NCBI RefSeq assembly: GCF_013620795.1
Contig: NZ_LGLW01000003.1
Coordinates: 186,001-250,000, forward strand
Source of the DNA: Pseudomonas sp. Q2-TVG4-2
Lineage (GTDB): Bacteria; Pseudomonadota; Gammaproteobacteria; Pseudomonadales; Pseudomonadaceae
Length of the DNA stretch: 64,000 bases
Direction: 5' to 3'
This document shows positions 45,862 to 56,302 of the stretch, one piece after another. How positions within the stretch are numbered: the first letter of the stretch is position 1; every line of letters begins with the position of its first letter. A program made the position numbers and the translations under genes. The notes beneath the pieces were generated by a model. That model made no database searches. It worked only from the letters and a program-made list of their open reading frames with translations, and was not told where the DNA came from.

Positions 45862-45885
45862 AGCCGCCTTCGGGCGGCTTTGTCG
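45862..45885 (+). terminator. Rho-independent terminator of the cytochrome c5 gene
   Basis: AGCCGCC-TTC-GGGCGGCT followed by TTGTCG-TTT starts 20 bases after the stop codon. The stem is strong with a stable TTCG-type loop. Confidence 0.85.
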
Positions 45886-45996
45886 TTTCATGGGGAGTAA
45901 AGCGGCGCGGCACCGGGTCGAAATGACAAACCCGTTGCCGGAGGCCAGATGCAAAGGTGTTCGGCCTTGTGATGTTCGGCCCTATGAGAGGTACCC

Positions 45997-46515
45997 ATGC
46001 CCAGCTCTGCCCCGCAACCCGAGCAGCTGCAGTTCGCCAGCGACGGCCGCACGCCGAATAGCCCGCACCCGGTGCTGGTGTATCGTCAGCTGCCGCTGGC
46101 CGAGGACGACTATGCCACGGCGTTCGAGAACCTGTTCAACAGTCATCTGTGGCCAGCGCAATGGCGTGCAAGCGTCTACGACTATCACCACTTCCACTCC
46201 ACCGCCCATGAGGTTCTTGGGGTTTCGCGTGGCTCGGCGCGGCTGATGCTCGGCGGTGAGCATGGCCAGGAGGTGGAGGTTCGCGCCGGGGATGCGCTGG
46301 TGCTGCCCGCCGGCACCGGCCATTGCCGATTGACTGCGAGCGAGGAATTCGAGGTGGTGGCGGGCTATCCGGTCGATCAGCAGTACGATCTGCTGCGTCC
46401 CGGCGAGAGCGGCCACGACGAAGCGCGCGCTCGCGCCGAGCGGGTCGGCGTACCGGTGAGTGATCCGATCGCCGGCACCCAAGGTGCGCTGGTCACACTA
46501 TGGCGCCATGAATGA
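45997..46515 (+). CDS. Cupin-domain protein
   Basis: The 172-residue protein has a single cupin fold: WPAQWRASVYDYHHFHSTAHEVLGVSRGSARLMLGG holds the HxH-like and glutamate metal positions, and GDALVLPAGTGHCRLTASEEFEVVAGYP the second motif. The end (DEARARAERVGVPVSDPI) is typical of small plant-type cupin proteins of unknown function in proteobacteria. It is a single-gene unit between cytochrome c5 and xpt. Reaction unknown. Confidence 0.8.
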   Translation: MPSSAPQPEQLQFASDGRTPNSPHPVLVYRQLPLAEDDYATAFENLFNSHLWPAQWRASVYDYHHFHSTAHEVLGVSRGSARLMLGGEHGQEVEVRAGDALVLPAGTGHCRLTASEEFEVVAGYPVDQQYDLLRPGESGHDEARARAERVGVPVSDPIAGTQGALVTLWRHE

Positions 46516-46574
46516 AGCGCGGCGCTCGAGCCCTTCGATGATTGGCCGCGAGCGCTGTTGGCGCGTCGCAGATC

Positions 46575-47159
<585 letters not shown>

Positions 47160-47338
47160 TCAAGCGTGGGCGGCCCGGTACCTCTGACGGTTTCGCGCTC
47201 CCGAAAGCCGGCTGGGCGCTGCGCCACGATGGCGAGCGCCCAGCCCGTTTCGATCCCGCATCCATTCGCCAGCGTTTCCCGCAGCCTGGAAAGCCGCGCA
47301 TTCTCGCTCAATTCCGTGCGTGGGTCCAAGTGGACCGT

Positions 47339-47929
47339 TCAGTCAGGTGTTTCGATCGACAAGCGGCGAAAGCGCGCGGCCTCGCCATGATGCTGCAACA
47401 CCAGATGGCCCTTGTCGGCCTGTGCGAAGCGTGGAAAGCCGGCGAATTTGCTCTGGGCGATGCGCGCATGCAGGCTCGGGTCGTCGATTCGATAGCGCAG
47501 CACACGGCGGCCGCGTAGCCAGTGCTCGACATGCCCATCGTAGACGGTCAGCGCCGCCTCGATGAACTCGCCGGGCTCCATAGACGTTTCCTGTTCGGCA
47601 GCCATCAACCCATACAGGGCGCCGTTGCGGGTGGTGGGCTCGCGGCCGTCTGGGTGGCCGGCGTCATCTAACAGCTGCATTTCCGGGCCACTGTGCCAGC
47701 TGAGCTCGACGTCTTCCTCCACGCGGCAGAGCACGCCGGAGTTGCCGGCGATGGGCAGCGCGAATTCGAAACGGAAGGTAAAATCCTGGTAGCGCTGCCG
47801 TGAGATCAGATCGATTCGCGGAGCGCCGGCGATGGCCTGCAGCTCGCCGTCGCGGCTTCGCCAGCTGCCGACGGGAAAGCCGCCGGTGTGCCAGCCGCGC
47901 CACTCATCGGCGTCGAGTGTTCTTTGCAT
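47339..47929 (-). CDS. DUF1080 (3-keto-disaccharide hydrolase-like) protein
   Basis: The 196-residue protein is a single concanavalin-like DUF1080 domain: WRGWHTGGFPVGSWRSRDGELQAIAG, QDFTFRFEFALPIAGNSGVLCRV, EMQLLDDAGHPDGREPTTRNGALYGL, and the final HHGEAARFRRLSIE. DUF1080 domains occur in enzymes that cleave 3-keto-glycosides or bind sugars. It has no signal peptide, so it is probably cytoplasmic. It begins four bases after the stop of the trehalose-synthase-like gene and is thus the third gene in an alpha-glucoside operon. The catalytic role is inferred from family. Confidence 0.83.
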   Translation of the reverse strand: MQRTLDADEWRGWHTGGFPVGSWRSRDGELQAIAGAPRIDLISRQRYQDFTFRFEFALPIAGNSGVLCRVEEDVELSWHSGPEMQLLDDAGHPDGREPTTRNGALYGLMAAEQETSMEPGEFIEAALTVYDGHVEHWLRGRRVLRYRIDDPSLHARIAQSKFAGFPRFAQADKGHLVLQHHGEAARFRRLSIETPD

Positions 47930-47933
47930 CGCC

Positions 47934-49550
47934 TTAGCCGAACAGCTGCTGCTTGCGCCGCAGCCAGCGATAGCCGTAGCCGATCAGGCGTATCCGCAGC
48001 GGATGCCCCTCGGGCTGTTCATAGTCGCTGTCGGCCAGCACATCGACCATCTCTTGAAGGTCGTCCTCGGCGATTACGACCTCGACCTCCCGGTCCGCCA
48101 GGTTCACGAGCATCAGCACGGTGGAGTCGTTGTCATGGCGAATGGCGAAAATCGACGGGCAGCCCGTCTCGACCGCACGATGTCGGCCACCGCCAATCTC
48201 GCGCAGTCCGATACGGGTGCGAATCATGGTGCCGGTCCTGGCTAGCAGTGAATCGTCGCGCAGGGTCTGCGCATAGACGTTGCGCTGCTCATAACCGAAG
48301 TCGCCCCCGTCGATCAGCGGCGCCGCCAGTTGCGGAGTATCAGCACAGGAGAAGCCGGCGTTGGGTTCGTTGGACCACTGCATCGGTGTGCGTACCGCCA
48401 GGCGCTCCGGGCGCGACAGATCTTCGCCCATGCCGATTTCCTCTCCATAGCGGATGATCGGCGTGCCGGGAAGCGCGAACAGCAGAGCGTGGGCCATGCC
48501 AATGCGCCGCTCGTTACCGTCGAGCATCGGCGCCAGGCGCCGGCGGATGCCGCGGTTGTAAGCGCGCATGTCAGGGTCGGGGGCGAAGGCCTGCATGACT
48601 TCTTCGCGCTCATCGTCGGTCAGCCGTTCCAGATCCAGTTCGTCATGATTGCGCAGCCAGATCGCGTACTGCGCGCGCTCGGGTGGTTCCGGCTGGCGCT
48701 CCAGCGCACGATGCAGGGGCTCGGCTTCGCTGCGGGCGAGGGCGAGGAAAAAATGATTGTTGGCCCAGAAGTTCAATAACAGAGTCAGCCGATCACCTTC
48801 GCCGAAATAGTCGCGGTACTGCTCCGGTTCGACATCTACCTCGCCCAACAGCACCGCTTCGGGGCGGCGCAGGGTAACGAAGTCGCGCATGTGCTCGAGC
48901 AGCCAATAGCCGTTGCGATCACCGTCACCGGCCTGTTCGATCAGGTGCGAGGCGGCATCGACGCGAAAACCCGATACCCCCAGGCGCAGCCAGAAGGCGA
49001 TGATCCGCTCGATTTCCTTGACCACCGTCGGGTTGCCCAGGTTCAGGTCAGGCTCATGGTTGTAGAACAGGTGGCGGTAGTACTGCCCGGCGTCTTCGTC
49101 CCAGGTCCAGACGCTCTTCTCTATGGTGGGGAAAATCGGCTCGATGCTGTCATCCGGCTCGTCCGCCCAGATATAGAAATCCCGGTAAGGCGACTGCGGG
49201 TCGCGTCGTGCTTCCTGAAACCAGCGATGCTCGATCGAGGTGTGTTGCACCACCAGTTCGATCATCACATGCAGGCCCAGCTCCTCGGCCTTCTCCAGTA
49301 AATAGACCACGTCGGCGAGATCACCGAAGCGCGGATCGACCTGCAGATGATCGCTGACATCGTAGCCCGCATCGCGGAAAGGCGACTGATAGAAGGGCAT
49401 CAGCCAGATGGCCGTAGCGCCCAGCCCGCGGACGTAATCCAGGCGCTCGGTAATGCCGCGCAGGTCGCCGCAGCCATCACCGTTGACGTCGAGGAACAGT
49501 GACGGGTCGATCTGATAGATCACCGCGTTGCGATACCAAAGTGGTCTCAT
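47934..49550 (-). CDS. GH13 alpha-glucanase-family enzyme, trehalose synthase-like
   Basis: The 538-residue protein is a GH13 (alpha-amylase superfamily) enzyme with intact catalytic residues: Asp198 in GFRVDAASHL, Glu237 in LLGEVDVE, and Asp303 in LRNHDELDLERL. The segment around RNHDEL..DDEREEVM..DPDMRAYNRGIRRRLAPML is characteristic of the TreS (maltose alpha-D-glucosyltransferase) branch, GH13_16, and so it may interconvert maltose and trehalose or act as a related glucosidase. ATG 49550 with GGAGGAACATTGAA in front gives the conserved start; 45 upstream residues are rejected. It starts one base after the upstream glucosidase stop and is followed by the DUF1080 gene. Confidence 0.87.
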   Translation of the reverse strand: MRPLWYRNAVIYQIDPSLFLDVNGDGCGDLRGITERLDYVRGLGATAIWLMPFYQSPFRDAGYDVSDHLQVDPRFGDLADVVYLLEKAEELGLHVMIELVVQHTSIEHRWFQEARRDPQSPYRDFYIWADEPDDSIEPIFPTIEKSVWTWDEDAGQYYRHLFYNHEPDLNLGNPTVVKEIERIIAFWLRLGVSGFRVDAASHLIEQAGDGDRNGYWLLEHMRDFVTLRRPEAVLLGEVDVEPEQYRDYFGEGDRLTLLLNFWANNHFFLALARSEAEPLHRALERQPEPPERAQYAIWLRNHDELDLERLTDDEREEVMQAFAPDPDMRAYNRGIRRRLAPMLDGNERRIGMAHALLFALPGTPIIRYGEEIGMGEDLSRPERLAVRTPMQWSNEPNAGFSCADTPQLAAPLIDGGDFGYEQRNVYAQTLRDDSLLARTGTMIRTRIGLREIGGGRHRAVETGCPSIFAIRHDNDSTVLMLVNLADREVEVVIAEDDLQEMVDVLADSDYEQPEGHPLRIRLIGYGYRWLRRKQQLFG

Positions 49551-49551
49551 T

Positions 49552-51087
49552 TCAATGTTCCTCCGGTCTGAGCACCAGTGCCTGGCCTGCTGCCAGCTCG
49601 CCGCTGTAAGGTTCGTCCTCGCCCTGGGCGTCGCTGGCGATTTCGATCTGCCAGTGCCCGTTGATCGGAAAGGCATGGGGTTCATCGGCGAAGTTCAGGC
49701 AGATCACGCGCTGGTCATCGCCCAGCTGCCGCCGGTAGGCGAGTACATTCGGGTGTGATCGCAGTTCTTCCCAATCGCCATGAAGCAGAGCGGGGCTGCG
49801 TTTGCGTGCGGCGATCAGCCGGCGGTAAAGCTCCAGTGTCGAGCCGGGCGCCTGTCGCTGCCGTTCGGCGGCCAGCTCGTCGCTGTCCGGTGGGAACGGC
49901 AGCCACGGCGGACTGCCTTCCCAGCCATGGGGCGGCGCGGAGATCCAGGGGATCGGGGCGCGGCAGCCATCGCGACCACCGGGGTCGACCTGCTCGTCCG
50001 GCCCGACCACCGCATCTTCCAGCCCCAGTTCCTCGCCTTGGTAAACGAACGGTGTACCGCGCAGCGTGAGCAATAGCACCGCGGCGGCATGGGCGCTGCG
50101 CAGCGAGCCGTGATAGCGGCTGCGCTGACGATGATTGTCGTGGTTGGACAGCACCCAGGTCGGCCAGGCGTTGGCCGGTTTGAGCAGTGCCTCGACGTCG
50201 CGAATGCAGGTGCGGAACAGTACCGGTTCCCAGGGCGCATCCAGCGGCTGGAAGTTGAAAGACATGTGCAACTCGTCGCCGGCCCCGTAGTACTGCAGGA
50301 CCCGCTCGGTGGAGCGGATGTTGACCTCGCCGACCAGCACGCGCTCGCCGGGGTAGCTATCGACCAGCCGGCGCAGGCCGCGCAGCACTTCGTGGCTGTA
50401 GGGCTGGTCGTTGAACTCCACCAGCGGCTGGCCGGCCAGGCAGCGTGGATCATCGGCGAAGCTCGGATCCTTGCCGGTGCAATGGATGACATCGACACGA
50501 AAGCCATCGATGCCGCGATCGAGCCAGAAGCGCAGCACGCCGTGCATCGCCTCGATCACTTCAGGGTTGCGCCAGTTCAGATCCGGCTGCTCGGGCAGGA
50601 ACAGGTGCAGGTAATACTGCTGGCTGTGTTCGTCCCAGGTCCAGGCGCTGCCGGCGTTGAGTGCGGCGCGCCAGTTGTTCGGCTCGTCGCGCCAGATGTA
50701 CCAGTCGCGCTTGGGGCTGTCCCGCGAGTTGCGCGACTCGATGAACCAGGGATGCTGATCGGAGGTGTGGTTGGGCACGAAATCGAGCAGCACTCGAATC
50801 CCGCGGGCATGCGCCTCGGCGATCAGCCGGTCGATGTCGTCCAGCGAGCCGAATAGCGGATCGATATCGCAGTAGTCACTGATGTCGTAACCGGCGTCGG
50901 CCATCGGTGAGCGGAAGATCGGCGACAGCCACAGCGCGTCGACGCCCAGATATTGCAGGTGGTCGAGATGGCGCAGCACACCGTCGAGGTCGCCGATGCC
51001 GTCACCGTTGCTGTCGGCAAAAGATCGCGGATAGATCTGATAGACGGTGGCGCCCTTCCACCAGGGTGGCTGGGTTGACTCGCTCAT
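49552..51087 (-). CDS. GH13 alpha-glucosidase (oligo-1,6-glucosidase-like)
   Basis: The 511-residue protein is a GH13 exo-glucosidase: WWKGATVYQIYPRSFADSNGDGIGDL at the start, Asp199 in GFRVDVIH, Glu254 in LVGEVNI, and Asp317 in SNHDNHR. The residue after the nucleophile is valine (DV), usually linked to alpha-1,6 preference, or to relaxed specificity. It has no signal peptide, so it works on imported maltodextrins or sucrose-like sugars. It heads a three-gene run with the TreS-like and DUF1080 genes, preceded by GAGGGGC. No transporter is nearby. It is divergent from the GAPDH-like gene. Confidence 0.9.
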   Translation of the reverse strand: MSESTQPPWWKGATVYQIYPRSFADSNGDGIGDLDGVLRHLDHLQYLGVDALWLSPIFRSPMADAGYDISDYCDIDPLFGSLDDIDRLIAEAHARGIRVLLDFVPNHTSDQHPWFIESRNSRDSPKRDWYIWRDEPNNWRAALNAGSAWTWDEHSQQYYLHLFLPEQPDLNWRNPEVIEAMHGVLRFWLDRGIDGFRVDVIHCTGKDPSFADDPRCLAGQPLVEFNDQPYSHEVLRGLRRLVDSYPGERVLVGEVNIRSTERVLQYYGAGDELHMSFNFQPLDAPWEPVLFRTCIRDVEALLKPANAWPTWVLSNHDNHRQRSRYHGSLRSAHAAAVLLLTLRGTPFVYQGEELGLEDAVVGPDEQVDPGGRDGCRAPIPWISAPPHGWEGSPPWLPFPPDSDELAAERQRQAPGSTLELYRRLIAARKRSPALLHGDWEELRSHPNVLAYRRQLGDDQRVICLNFADEPHAFPINGHWQIEIASDAQGEDEPYSGELAAGQALVLRPEEH

Positions 51088-51263
51088 GCTCGTGCCCCTC
51101 TGTCCGGTGTTTCGGCAGGTCCGGCGGGCGGGCCTGTGAGGTGTAGGACTGACGAACGGTGCTCGGGTTTCCCAGCTTCGTTGATCTCCGTCGGACGGTA
51201 CTGAACGTCACAGACCATACTCCGACTAACCTTGCACCTGCTTCAACGACCCAGGAGACCGCC

Positions 51264-52283
51264 ATGTTGCGTATTGCCATCAATGGTTATGGCCGTATCG
51301 GCCGAGCCGTGTTGCGAGCCCTGTTCGAGCGAAATCTGGAAAACCGGATCCACATCGAGGCCATCAACGACCTCAGCGACCGGAGCGCGATGGCGCACTT
51401 AACGCGCTTCGATACCACCTTCGGGCGTTTCCAGGGGCAGGTCGATCTGCATGACGACGTGATGCAGATCCGTGGCCAATCGATCCGTCTGCTGCATGAG
51501 CGCGATCCCAGCCAGCTGCCGTGGAAGCAGCTCGGGGTCGATGTGGTGCTGGAATGTTCGGGCAAGTTCAAGAAGCGTGCATTGATCGACCAGCACCTGC
51601 AGGCCGGAGCCGAGCGCGTGTTCGCCTCGCATCCGCTCGATGACGCTGATCTGACGGTGGTCTACGGCATCAACCATGAATTGCTCGATGGCAGCCAGCG
51701 GGTGATCTCCAACGCGTCCTGCACCACCAACTGCCTGGCGCCGCTGGCCAAGGTGTTGCACGAGGCGGTAGGGATCCGTCAGGGGCTGCTCAATACCGTG
51801 CATTCCTACACCAATGACCAGAGCTTGCTCGACAAGGCTCACAAGGATCTCTACCGCGCCCGTGCCGCGGCGGAGTCGATGATTCCGTCCACTACCGGCG
51901 CGGCCAAGGCCATCGGCCTGGTCCTGCCGGAGCTGGCCGGGCGACTGGATGGGTTGTCGGTACGGGTGCCGACGCCCAACGTCTCGCTGGTGGACCTCAC
52001 CTTCATTGCCGAGCGACCGCCGGCCGGCGTCGAGGCGGTGAACCAGATCTTGCGGGCAGGGGCGCAGAAAATGCCGCTCGGGGTGATGGAGTGCAACGAC
52101 CTGCCGTTGGTTTCGCGCGACTTCATTGGTTATCCAATCTCCTGCGTCGCTGATCTCAGCCATACCCGTGTACAGGACGAATTGATCAAAGTGCTGGCCT
52201 GGTATGACAACGAATGGGCATTCTCAAATCGCATGCTCGACGTGCTGCTGGCCTGGGGTGACGGCACGGCGCAGGCCGCCTGA
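51264..52283 (+). CDS. GAPDH-family dehydrogenase, erythrose-4-phosphate dehydrogenase-like
   Basis: The 339-residue protein is a type I glyceraldehyde-3-phosphate dehydrogenase family member with NAD fold INGYGRIGR, catalytic SNASCTTNC (Cys153) and His180. The N-terminal half (SAMAHLTRFDTTFGRF, IRLLHERDPSQLPWKQLGVDVVLECSG) looks like E4P dehydrogenase (Epd), while the C-terminal half (HSYTNDQSLLDKAHKDLYRARAAAESMIPSTTGAA) keeps GAPDH features, so the substrate is undecided. ATG 51264 follows CAGGAG by seven bases. The neighbour genes (glucosidases upstream, cyclodeaminase-like downstream) do not settle its role. No pgk or fba follows it, unlike usual epd loci. Confidence 0.88.
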   Translation: MLRIAINGYGRIGRAVLRALFERNLENRIHIEAINDLSDRSAMAHLTRFDTTFGRFQGQVDLHDDVMQIRGQSIRLLHERDPSQLPWKQLGVDVVLECSGKFKKRALIDQHLQAGAERVFASHPLDDADLTVVYGINHELLDGSQRVISNASCTTNCLAPLAKVLHEAVGIRQGLLNTVHSYTNDQSLLDKAHKDLYRARAAAESMIPSTTGAAKAIGLVLPELAGRLDGLSVRVPTPNVSLVDLTFIAERPPAGVEAVNQILRAGAQKMPLGVMECNDLPLVSRDFIGYPISCVADLSHTRVQDELIKVLAWYDNEWAFSNRMLDVLLAWGDGTAQAA

Positions 52284-52296
52284 TCGGATCGTTTGG

Positions 52297-52893
52297 ATGA
52301 ACGACGGTGCGAGCGTCTGGACGCAACGGCTGGCGGAGTTCCGGGTGGCTACGGCTGCTTGTCAGCCAACGCCCGGTTGCGGCGCGGCGGCGGCTGTCAC
52401 GGCTGACATTGGGCTCGCGCTGGTACTCAAAGGCCTGCGCATCAGCGAGGCCCATACGTCCGACCCGACTCGCCTTGAGCTGACGCAAGCGGCTCAAGCG
52501 CTACTGGGAAGGCCGGGCGCTTTCGCTGACGATGACATGCAGGCCTTCAGCGAGTACCTGAGCGCGTCGCGAGAGGATGAGCCCGAGCAAAAGCAGGCGG
52601 CGTCCCGTCAGGCCTGTGCCGTGCCGCTGGCTCTGGCTCATTGCTGCCTGGAGGCGCTCGAACTCGCCGTCAACGCCTGGCCTTGTACGGCGCCGATCGT
52701 CCAAAGCGATGTCCAGGCCGGCGCCGTGCTTATCCACGCCGGGCTCAGCGCGGCCTTGATCAATGTCGATGCCGATATGGCGAGTCTTGATGATGCCTCT
52801 GCCCAGGATCAGGCCGGGCGAACACGCCGACGCCTGCAGGTCGAGGGTGACGGGCTCTTGCAGCAATTGCTCGGTCAGGTTCTGTCTCGCTAG
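52297..52893 (+). CDS. Cyclodeaminase/cyclohydrolase-family (FTCD-like) protein
   Basis: The 198-residue protein resembles the stand-alone formiminotetrahydrofolate cyclodeaminase (FTCD/FchA) family. Evidence is an N-terminal PTPGCGAAAAVTADIGLALVLKGL, in the place of the usual GGGS-A-AL motif, and the late AGAVLIHAGLSAALINVDAD segment, which matches the helical family end. It would act on one-carbon folate derivatives. It starts 13 bases after the Epd/GAPDH-like stop, at ATG 52297 with weak GTTTGG before it, so it is likely co-transcribed. The substituted motif (Cys-Gly for Gly-Ser) may mean altered function. Confidence 0.7.
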   Translation: MNDGASVWTQRLAEFRVATAACQPTPGCGAAAAVTADIGLALVLKGLRISEAHTSDPTRLELTQAAQALLGRPGAFADDDMQAFSEYLSASREDEPEQKQAASRQACAVPLALAHCCLEALELAVNAWPCTAPIVQSDVQAGAVLIHAGLSAALINVDADMASLDDASAQDQAGRTRRRLQVEGDGLLQQLLGQVLSR

Positions 52894-52905
52894 CGGTGTA
52901 AATGC

Positions 52906-52993
52906 TCGCCAGCAAGGTGGCTCCTACGGAAAGCTCGTTTTACACGAGGGCGTGACGCCTACACTGCGGTTGTAGGAGCCCGCTTGCTGGCGA
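52906..52993. repeat. REP-like inverted repeat, family A
   Basis: TCGCCAGCAAGGTGGCTCCTAC (as 52906-52927) and GTAGGAGCCCGCTTGCTGGCGA (52972-52993) form an imperfect hairpin with a 44-base loop. The arms share the GTAGGAGC / GCTCCTAC ends with the elements at 5547 and 55947. It follows the FTCD-like gene. Confidence 0.8.
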
Positions 52994-53057
52994 TCCGGCC
53001 CCAGACCTTTGCACGACCATCAAGCACCCAGACGACACCGACGAATCTCTTTGCGAT

Positions 53058-53165
53058 AACGAGAAAAATCGTCTCGTTTTAGGTTGACGCCAGAAGGTAT
53101 TGTTTCTAGTCTCAAAGCCAAGTGAGACGAACCATCTCAAAATAACAATCGAGACCTGAGGTCTC
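53058..53165. promoter_or_regulatory. Three palindromes with GAGAC/TCTC cores around a sigma-70 promoter
   Basis: Three separate inverted repeats precede the alcohol dehydrogenase gene: AACGAGA-N7-TCTCGTT (53058-53078), GTCTCA-N8-TGAGAC (53109-53128) and GAGACC-TGA-GGTCTC (53151-53165). A promoter TTGACG (53084-53089), 17 bases, TAGTCT (53107-53112) lies between the first two, and the second palindrome overlaps the -10 and start region. This looks like a regulated promoter with multiple operators; the IclR protein encoded downstream is the natural candidate regulator. Confidence 0.6.
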
Positions 53166-53252
53166 CTCATGCAACCCGTTCGTGCATGACGCTTCGTCTG
53201 GCGGGCCTCGACGGCCTGTCCGACGCATCGCGAACGCCCACCGGAGAAGCCC

Positions 53253-54419
53253 ATGAGCCATCGCATCGTCCTGCCACGCCTGATGGAAGTAGGCGCTGGC
53301 GCCAGTCAGCAAATCGTCTCGGTATTGCACAACCTTGGCTGCAAACGTCCCCTGATCGTGACCGACCGGATGATGGTCGAGTTGGGTTACGTCAGCCGGA
53401 TCAGCGAAACCCTGGCGCAGGCGGATATCCCCAGCGATTGCTTCGCCGACACACTGCCGGAGCCGACCGCGGCGTCTATTCGCGCTGGTGTCGACATGGT
53501 TCGTCAGGGCGACTACGACTCGATCATCGCACTCGGTGGCGGCAGCCCGATTGATTCGGCCAAGGCCATCGGCATCCTCGGCAAGTTCGGTGGAGAGATG
53601 CGCGACTACCGCTTCCCGCGTGATGTCAGCGAGGCCGGCCTGCCGCTGATCGCCATTCCGACCACCGCCGGTACCGGCTCGGAGGCGACGCGCTTCACCA
53701 TCATCACCGACGAGACCAGCGACGAGAAAATGCTCTGCGCCGGCCTCGGCTTCATGCCCGTGGCCGCATTGATCGATTACGAGCTGACCCTGTCGCTGCC
53801 ACCGCGGGTGACCGCCGATACCGGTATCGATGCCCTGACCCATGCCATGGAGGCCTACGTCAGCCGCAAAGCCAGCCTCTACAGCGATGCTCAGGCGCTG
53901 CAGGCCATGCGTCTGCTGGCACCGAATCTGCGTGCGGCTTATCACGAGCCCGGCAACCATGCGGCGCGCGAGGCGATGATGCTCGGTGCGACGCTGGCCG
54001 GCATCGCTTTCTCCAATGCCTCGGTGGCGCTGGTGCACGGCATGAGCCGACCCATCGGCGCCTTCTTCCATGTGCCGCACGGGCTATCCAATGCCATGTT
54101 GCTGCCGGCCATCACCGAGTTCTCGATTCCGGCCGCGCCCGAGCGTTACGCCGACTGCGCACGCGCCATGGGCGTGGCGGGCGAGAACGACAGCATAGAG
54201 ACGGCCAACAGCAAGCTGCTGGTCGAGTTGCGTGCGATCAACAAGGAATTGCAGGTGCCCGGCCCGGAGCAATTCGGCATTCAGCGCGATCATTTCTTCG
54301 AACTGCGCGAAACCATGGCGCGACAGGCGCTGGCATCGGGCTCGCCGGGCAACAACCCGCGTGTGCCTACGGAAGTGGAAATCATCGACCTCTACGAAAT
54401 CGTCTGGAACCAGGAGTAA
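53253..54419 (+). CDS. Iron-containing alcohol dehydrogenase
   Basis: The 388-residue protein is a group III metal (iron) alcohol dehydrogenase: NAD-binding GGGSPIDSAK at 95-104, TTAGTGSEAT at 137-146 and metal ligands Asp193, His197 (GIDALTHAMEAY), His262 (LVHGMSRPIG) and His276 (HVPHGLSN). All ligands are intact. It is followed by an MmsA-type CoA-acylating dehydrogenase four bases later, so an alcohol or hydroxyacid is probably oxidised to a semialdehyde then to an acyl-CoA. Which substrate is not known; 3-hydroxypropionate- or 4-hydroxybutyrate-like compounds are guesses. ATG 53253 has GGAGAAG upstream. Confidence 0.92.
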   Translation: MSHRIVLPRLMEVGAGASQQIVSVLHNLGCKRPLIVTDRMMVELGYVSRISETLAQADIPSDCFADTLPEPTAASIRAGVDMVRQGDYDSIIALGGGSPIDSAKAIGILGKFGGEMRDYRFPRDVSEAGLPLIAIPTTAGTGSEATRFTIITDETSDEKMLCAGLGFMPVAALIDYELTLSLPPRVTADTGIDALTHAMEAYVSRKASLYSDAQALQAMRLLAPNLRAAYHEPGNHAAREAMMLGATLAGIAFSNASVALVHGMSRPIGAFFHVPHGLSNAMLLPAITEFSIPAAPERYADCARAMGVAGENDSIETANSKLLVELRAINKELQVPGPEQFGIQRDHFFELRETMARQALASGSPGNNPRVPTEVEIIDLYEIVWNQE

Positions 54420-54423
54420 CCCC

Positions 54424-55926
<1,503 letters not shown>

Positions 55927-55946
55927 CAGGGCTCCGCGGGCTTATC

Positions 55947-56004
55947 GTAGGAGCCAGCTTGCTGGCGATCCCGGCTGCATGATTGCCGGCAAGCTGGCTC
56001 CTAC
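55947..56004. repeat. REP-like inverted repeat, family A
   Basis: GTAGGAGCCAGCTTGCTGGC (from 55947) and GCCGGCAAGCTGGCTCCTAC (to 56004) form a nearly perfect long hairpin with a 10-odd base loop. It is close to the copy at 52906 and follows mmsA. Confidence 0.85.
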
Positions 56005-56030
56005 AAAAGCGTTGTAGGTGGGCTTCAGCT

Positions 56031-56152
56031 GTAGGGTGGGCTTCAGCCCACCAATGGGCCGCCGCAACGCGTGCGAAGTGCTCAGCTGGCGAGGCCTGCT
56101 GTTGCGATCCCCGGGGACGCTGTGCCGTGCTGGTGGGTGAAGCCCACCCTAC
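56031..56152. repeat. REP-like inverted repeat, family B
   Basis: GTAGGGTGGGCTTCAGCCC (from 56031) and GGTGGGTGAAGCCCACCCTAC-type end (56132-56152) pair across about 80 bases. A near copy of the left arm, GTAGGTGGGCTTCAGCT, precedes it at about 56014. The GTAGGGTGG core is shared with 5622 and 57072. Confidence 0.8.
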
Positions 56153-56252
56153 TTCATGCCGGTACGGATTTCTCGATGCCGACCATCAGGTAAGGTGATT
56201 GCAGGCAGTGGAATTCGCCTCGCCCCGGTTCCCGATCTTTCATTTAGACTTT

Positions 56253-56275
56253 GCCGCCTTCGGGGCGGCTGTTTC
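56253..56275 (+). terminator. Hairpin with T-rich tail upstream of the IclR gene
   Basis: GCCGCC-TTCGG-GGCGGC followed by TGTTTCTT lies 28 bases before the IclR start. It can end transcription coming from the mmsA operon or lie in the IclR leader. Confidence 0.55.
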
Positions 56276-56302
56276 TTCATCTACCGCAACGGGCTTCGAT
56301 CA

